Source of the DNA: Didymodactylos carnosus
Taxonomy: Eukaryota; Rotifera; Eurotatoria; Philodinida; Philodinidae
Length of the DNA: 25,715 nt
Direction of reading: 5' to 3'
Assembly: GCA_905250885.1 (NCBI GenBank)
Contig: CAJNOQ010002198.1
Span: 1 to 25,715, forward strand
Every line of letters begins with the position of its first letter. The first letter of the stretch is position 1. The position numbers and the translations under genes are program-made. This document shows positions 19,996-25,715 of the stretch, in pieces. The notes below the pieces were generated by a model. It did not search any database and was not told the DNA's origin. It saw only the letters and a list, made by a program, of their open reading frames with translations.

Positions 19996-20427
19996 CTAAT
20001 TTATGGAAAATTGTCTGGAAAATTGGTTTTCCATCAATGCATCACATCTTTTGTTGGCTAGAAGCTCGAAGCAGCTACACATATTTTCATTCGCACAGAC
20101 ACACGCAGTTGGTAGAAGCTTAAACTTTATTCTGCCATAATACAAGCGGAACAATATTCCATTATAGTATTCAAAACTAAAACTATCGAAAAACACAAAA
20201 TCAATTTTTGTACGAATAGAGATTCGAACACATGAACTTAGCTTTGCAGTAAACTGCAAAACTAAATCCACTGTTCTGTATCTATACTCTGTACAACGAT
20301 TGAAGTTATCCATTTGACTTATCAGTAGTAATTTTTTTGGTATGTTTTTTGTGTTCTGTTTAGTATAAGCTTTCACACTCAGTTCTATTGAGTCTAACTG
20401 GCACCAAATAAAAACTACACTTTTCAT
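19996..20427 (-). CDS. Hypothetical 143-aa open reading frame
   Basis: An ATG-initiated minus-strand frame of 143 codons. It has no signal peptide, no repeats and no domain I recognise. Cysteines cluster near the end (CVCANENMCSCFELLANKRC). It lies 3' of, and on the same strand as, the giant GTPase exon, with about 500 bp between. The segment around 20210-20290, read on the minus strand, contains GTTCGAATC, which resembles a tRNA B box. A tRNA-derived SINE could therefore underlie part of the frame, and it may not be translated. Confidence 0.25.
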   Translation of the reverse strand: MKSVVFIWCQLDSIELSVKAYTKQNTKNIPKKLLLISQMDNFNRCTEYRYRTVDLVLQFTAKLSSCVRISIRTKIDFVFFDSFSFEYYNGILFRLYYGRIKFKLLPTACVCANENMCSCFELLANKRCDALMENQFSRQFSIN

Positions 20428-20925
20428 TTTGTAGAGTAAATATTTCTGTACAAATTGTTATGCAAATGTAAAAAATTCAGCATGAAGCTTTGCAAAGTTC
20501 AATGTATCGAAACAGGCAACGATTATTCCATTGTCTACATATGCTATAAATAAGTCCAATTGGAAATTTAATCACTTTATTATGGATTCATATTTTTCAA
20601 CAAAACTCTGCACATAAAAGCGAATATATATTAAGAATATACTGACTAAATGATAGGGTCCTAGGACATTGTACTGTGAGGGTGAGTCAATGACTATGTT
20701 TTTGGAAAACAGACAAAGTGCTGTTATCACACAACTTAGTTAATTGAACGGTGAAGTTTTCTTCGCAAAACATTTCCAACTCAAATTCTATACATCATTT
20801 GACTTAGCTAATTTTAAGTTCGGAGTCTAAAATATATTATCAACAAATAAATGTGACAACTGATTGTTGAAAAATTATGCTGAAGTATATTTAAATCAGA
20901 TAATCGAACAAAACAAATCTCATTT
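20428..20925. other. 3' flank of the GTPase gene, no gene recognised
   Basis: AT-rich. A TTTATT (AATAAA on the minus strand) near 20577 could serve as the poly(A) signal of the GTPase gene, about 345 bp after its stop. Confidence 0.35.
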
Positions 20926-23804
20926 CTATTTCCATTTTGGAATATATTCGGGTGGCAAACTATGTATTGATGATGGATACATATTATTATCGTATGAAGT
21001 ATGATCTGTCATCTTATAATGAGCTACCAATGCATTCCGTACAGCCATCCATGCTCGACGTTGTTCAGGTGGTGGATATGATTCACTACGAAGTGTTCCA
21101 TTTTGGAATTTCGAGTCTAAATCATTAAGCCAGCTTGGTGCTCTAGCCTCATAATATTTTATTCTTGGGGTAAATCTTTCGTTTTTAAGTATGAAAGAAC
21201 CAGTTTGCAATTTCTGATAACATAATTCCAATGTTGGTGTGTTTATATTGTGGTGCTTCACTCCTTTAAATGCCATTGCAATATGTTCAGTACTTCTATG
21301 ATTTTCATGACTTAACTCTGGATTATCACATTTTGCTCCACAAGTTGGACAACAGGTCTGACAACCAAGGCGTGTACGAATTGTTGTTTTACATGATTCA
21401 GTAGCCACATCTTCAAATTCACCTCGAAGTATATCAATACGTTTTTCCATTTCACGTTGACTGGATTCAATTTGTTGAAAAGCTTGTATAAATTGATCTG
21501 GATTACCGATTTCAGCCGCTATACCAATCATTTCTGATGCTGTAAATCCGGGTAAAACTACATCTAACTGTTTTGCTATTTCTATATAGACTTCTTTAAC
21601 ATTTCTACATAGATTTGGTTTTTTGACAACATTTATAGCTTGTTTAATACAATCATTCATAATTATTTTTAATTTACTTATTTGATCATTAACTATATTA
21701 TCTTTACTCAACTGAACTTTTTCTAATGCTATTTCAGGATAATAACGATTAATATCATAAACATATTTTAATATATTATCACCATTTGGTGGTTGTGATC
21801 CAATACTTTCATCATATGCACTACGTGCAATTTTTTCTGCTTCAATATGTGTACTTGTTGACATATTCAGACCAATTGCATCACTTGTTTTTTGTTTATA
21901 AATACGAACAATTTCTGACATAATTTGATTTTCTAAATCTTGTCTAAATTTTCTACCTTGTCCAGCTGAATTTCCCATTACAATAAATTGATCTTTTATA
22001 TCTTGTTTCCATTTATCTAATTTACTAATTGCTTTTCTTAATTCTTCATGTTTGAGATCAACTATTTTTATAGCTTCATCAATTAGTAAACTTAGTGCAA
22101 TAACAATTAAATCCCATGTTATTCGTACTATATTTAAATATTTAAAATTTTCTTGTATACATGATGTTTGTCCATTCATAGCATTATCAACATGACTAAT
22201 TAATGACATTATTGTTTGTGGATCAGAATATGATAATTTTAAAGTTGATAACATACTTAATATATTTTGATTTAATTGTGGAATTAAATTATTCACAACT
22301 GTTTTAAAAATACTTTTATTTTTGTCATCATCACGATGATCTACAAACCAATCCGAATTTATTCTTAAATTTTCCCATTGACGTTTTGTATTGGAATTTG
22401 AACTATTAAATAAGGAATCTAACCAAGATGATTTTTTTGCATCTTTTTCTGGAATTGATAAATATGCTCGAATGTAATCAAATAATATATTTAAGATATT
22501 ACAATAAGAATGATATTTATTAATATCTAATGTTGGACAACGATTATATATATCTGTTTTCAATGCTGTATCACGTCTTCCTTCAACTAAACGATTATAA
22601 TTATTTAATATTGTTTGTGTAACATCATTCTGTGATTTTTTGAATGAATCTAAACGTTGTTGAAATTCTTTAACTAATTCATTATGTCTTTTATTTAATG
22701 CATTTTCTAATTCATTTATATTAGTTTTTATTCTTATTTCTTTATCAAAATATTGTTTAGCACTATCTAATAATTGTTTTTGTACATGTATTGTTGCATT
22801 TGTTTGTGCTATTGTATATGAATCTTCTTCAAATCGTTGTTCTAATAATTGTTGATTACAACGTATTGATGGTTCTATATTTTTACTTATTCTTTCTTTC
22901 ATATCAATAAAATATGATTTTTGTGTATGATTATCATATTCATCATTAGCTTCACGTACAAGACATATTGTTAAATTTTCTAAATTTCTTTTACCTTGTT
23001 GAATAAATTGTTTTAAATGTATATCAGCATTATTTATAGTTACATTTGATATTATTAATTGTCTTTGTTTTTCTAATTCACCATCTAATAATAATTTACC
23101 TTCATTTAATAAAGTTGTTGATTTCATAATAATTATTTTTTTAGCTATATCTTTTAATTCATTTGATGTACTTAATTCATGTAATGTTTTACACATTAAT
23201 AAACCTTGTCCTAATTCATCAATAGATTTCCAATTATTTGTTAATTTATTATATAAATAATCAAAATCTTTATAACCATGATTTTGTTTTATTATTTGTT
23301 CATTTAAACCATTAAATATATTTAATCTTAATTCATTTATCATTATTGGAAATGTTTGATTACGCCAACGTTGTTGTATATTTAAATCTGAATTTATATC
23401 TTCAGAAAATGCACTTGGTAATAAAACAATATTTTCATGTTTTATTTCTAATTCATCATCAATTGATACTTTTAAAAATCGACTACTTGTTTGTAAATTA
23501 TCTTTAAATTGACTTAATTGTTCACAAAATATTTTTTTATTACGATCCATTTGATCACGTAATACAAATAATAATTTTGGTTTTAATGGTGAATTTTGAA
23601 GTTGTAATTTTGCATATAGACTCATACCAATTAAGCCTTCCAAATTAGAACTTAATTCGCCCTTGTGATTAATAAGTACAATATGTGACGATAATACTGC
23701 CATTGTTATCATTTGATTATCAAAAATGGAACCAGACTCTTCTAATGATAATAAACCTTCTGTATCAAGTATAACAATTGTTACGTCTTTATAATATGCA
23801 ATAC
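20926..23804 (-). CDS. Very large inducible GTPase (VLIG/GVIN)-like protein, exon lacking the P-loop
   Basis: A single exon of about 959 codons, open from an acceptor-like GTCTTAG (boundary at 23804); the frame itself runs back to 23871 but starts there only with GTG. Near its start is the G3 motif in IVILDTEGLLSLEESGS, followed by the G4-type motif in LLFVLRDQMDRN. Both are in the form used by the VLIG/GVIN/URGCP branch of dynamin-superfamily GTPases. The P-loop (GxxxxGKS) that should precede them is not in the exon and I found none up to the window end. A long helical, coiled-coil-rich region follows, then a Cys/His cluster (CQTCCPTCGAKC...H..H) about 130 residues before the end, also typical of the family. 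In vertebrates such proteins are interferon-induced and cytosolic; the role here is unknown. The middle of the gene uses almost only A/T-ending codons. Confidence 0.8.
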
Positions 23805-23920
23805 CTAAGACATAATTAAAATATAAACATTGTACATTTTTAAAAATCATAATATTTATACAAAATTGCACTCATTATACACATAGCAGTTGCAAACGAT
23901 AACTGTCAGAGAATGCTTAA

Positions 23921-24780
23921 CCCTTTGGCGACGGGAAGCCCATATATAGGCAAATGTAGCGATACTCCTATAACTCAAAAATCATAACAGCTAGTGACTT
24001 CTAATTTTGTGTGGGCGTAGCTCTTACCGAATGCGGATCATCCGCCAAGTGTGGATCTGTTTTACTAGATGGTTCGTGAGGTATAAGTGATTTATTCTTT
24101 TCCGTAAAATAGTAATAGCTCCTCATCTAAGAAAGATGAAAACTTTTCTTTTTTACTGAAATGTAGCTTTGACTCTACTCTATCTACGATATGAATTTTG
24201 TGAGTTGGGAGTTAGTGTGGTCAATGAAATATAACTATTTTACGAGCGGTTTTTTGTTGAAAATTCGAGCTCCTTTTCGAAAAAAAATTCACAACTCAGT
24301 CTAGGAACATCATTTTGACTTCAAATTCGCATCAAAGGCTTTACAGTGTCCGTAGATTATCTAATCAAAGTATGAAGGTTAACTATTGTGTGCTTCTGGA
24401 AATTCATTGAGAACGAGCACCCACGAGTGAAACATACGTAGAAGAGTGAGGGTGGCGAACTAAGGGTCGCTCTTTATACTATAGAATCTGCATGCAATGT
24501 ACATCATAATCATAGAAATCTATAATTCCGAAAAGCGTATGGGAAACATTTGTCAGAAAGATTACACATTCACGTCTGACTTTCGCCATTTCATTTATTT
24601 TGCGCCCTTTCACTTCCATTATATTTTCAAGCAAAAGTAATAACATATTTGAGATCAGCAGACAAAACTGGGTCTAACAGCATACTTAACATTCGGTTTT
24701 CGAACAAACAAAATTGTATAGATAATTTTCTCTCTAGTAGGAAGACCGGACGTATATATACGTCTCCCGTCACCAAAGGG
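23921..24780. mobile_element. piggyBac-like non-autonomous element (MITE)
   Basis: TTAA stands at 23917-23920 and 24781-24784, the invariant piggyBac target duplication. The ends read CCCTTTGGCGACGGGA (left) and, as reverse complement on the right, CCCTTTGGTGACGGGA: 15 of 16 identical. A looser block with CATATATAGG-like and GTATATATACG-like sequence follows. The 860-bp interior has no transposase frame; the 76-codon frame at 24649-24879 merely reads through the right end. It sits 117 bp upstream of the GTPase exon boundary. Confidence 0.85.
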
Positions 24781-24784
24781 TTAA

Positions 24785-24976
24785 ACTATCTAATTAGGTA
24801 TCATCTTGATGGTGGTGCATATCCAGAAATGGGTCTTTTGTATGTGTTGTTAAGACTCGGACCATTTCAGAATAGATAAATAATCAGAAATTAGCACAAC
24901 TTTACGAGTTACTAAAAAACGTTTCATAGGTACTTTACAATTATTCAAAATTTAAATAAAAATCGTTTTAATTTCT
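24785..24976. other. Intergenic, no gene recognised
   Basis: Searched on the minus strand for a GTPase P-loop exon; none was visible. Confidence 0.35.
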
Positions 24977-25426
24977 ACGTTCTTCCTGTAAGATGTTACG
25001 GCAAAAAGCTGAAAATTTCCTCAAAAACCGAGATTTTTCGAGGGACGTACTACTGTTTAAATTTTTATTCCTTCTTTTCATTACTCTTATATATATATAT
25101 AGCACATCAAAGAACACATTAACTGTGCTAATTAATTATAGGAATATATATATATTCTCTTTGGCCTTATCACTTGCTAATATGGTCTTATAGAGGTTCC
25201 AAATCGACAATATCACCAAACGTCGCCTACATTACCACCTTTTCCCACTCTTATAGTTTATCCGATCGAACTCGAATTTCTACTGGAGATACTGCATATT
25301 ATTTCTAAGATTATTCTTTTTTTGTTTGTTTTCTACCTTTCTGTAAGATGTTATGGCAAAAAGCTGAAAACCTTCTCAAAATCGAGATTTTTTGAGCGAC
25401 GCATTAGACTGATTAAATGTTTATTC
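24977..25426. repeat. Diverged direct repeats of about 97 bp
   Basis: 24977-25073 and 25332-25426 share CTGTAAGATGTTAYGGCAAA, then AAGCTGAAAA, CTCAAAA, CGAGATTTTT and TTTATTCCT in the same order, about 80% identical and 355 bp apart. The sequence between is not obviously repeated. Origin unknown. Confidence 0.7.
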
Positions 25427-25526
25427 CTCAAGGAAAAGAGAAAAACAGAAAATGAAAAAAGGAATCTTAGGTATGTAATTCTGTAAATCTAATGCTAAAA
25501 TAACTTGATCTAAATATAGGTATGCA

Positions 25527-25575
25527 CCGGTATCGATATTCATACCGAAATACCGATACCGAAAATACCGACTTT
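25527..25575. repeat. ATACCGA short repeat cluster
   Basis: Five copies of ATACCGA or its complement occur in about 50 bp (CCGGTATCG, CATACCGAAATACCGATACC, AAATACCGA). The outer copies form a small palindrome, CGGTATCG...CGATACCG. Confidence 0.6.
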
Positions 25576-25715
25576 TTTCACTTAGAATTTTTTTGGATTT
25601 TTTCATTTGAAATGAGATGTTTTAGCGTCCTGGACACCCAGAATGAATCAGGGACGGAAAACAAGAGCTTTGTTTGCTTTCTAAAGCCAAAGTTTTTCTT
25701 TTCTTTCTATCTGAA

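Noticed and set aside
20205..20300. tRNA gene suggested by GTTCGAATC on the minus strand
   Set aside because: No cloverleaf could be built: acceptor and anticodon stems do not pair. At most it is a tRNA-derived SINE trace.
1..25715. CRISPR array or bacterial operon features
   Set aside because: No regularly spaced identical repeats; genes have spliceosomal introns and eukaryotic families.

Overview
The window looks like nuclear DNA from a small-genome invertebrate. It is AT-rich, with compact intron-bearing genes (GT-AG introns of about 54-66 bp, one of 137 bp), single-exon peptide-type GPCR and giant GTPase genes, and many decayed transposon pieces. A bdelloid rotifer (Rotaria/Didymodactylos type) is my best guess, from gene style and memory of such genomes; no marker in the window proves it.

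Layout. 1-240 is a fold-back element abutting a minus-strand LINE reverse-transcriptase fragment (to 665). 876-1445 is the C-terminal part of a sedolisin/TPP1-like S53 protease, broken by one in-frame stop. 2250-2534 is a Tc1/mariner-type helix-turn-helix fragment. 3226-3951 is an intact gene with an ABM-like (dimeric ferredoxin-fold) domain. 3952-5700 has no recognisable gene.

The centrepiece is 5764-10133. A SAM-domain gene with a SAMD3-like C-terminal half has its SAM domain split by a 2.9-kb first intron (5852-8783). That intron holds a complete same-strand gene (5951-8657, three exons, 837 aa) for a CMC (CACTA/EnSpm-like) DDE-type transposase with two N-terminal zinc fingers. The inner gene is open throughout. 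The outer gene seems to carry two one-base deletions in its second exon. A 138-bp inverted repeat starts at the end of the outer coding sequence (10118-10518).

10519-14695 is mostly repeat debris: a TTGACCGGAATTACCCC motif cluster, some orphan exon-like pieces, and a cluster of AAGATCTTG palindromes. 14696-17622 is bounded by 179-bp inverted repeats about 98% identical and encloses a rhodopsin-like GPCR gene on the minus strand. 18341-19177 is a nested fold-back element with arms of about 215 bp. 20926-23804 is a long minus-strand exon of a very large inducible GTPase (VLIG/GVIN)-like protein lacking its P-loop exon. Just upstream of it lies a piggyBac-like MITE (23921-24780) with TTAA on both sides. 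The last kilobase holds diverged direct repeats.

Four loci look capable of making protein: the ABM-like gene, the transposase, the GPCR and, if its upstream exon exists elsewhere, the GTPase.
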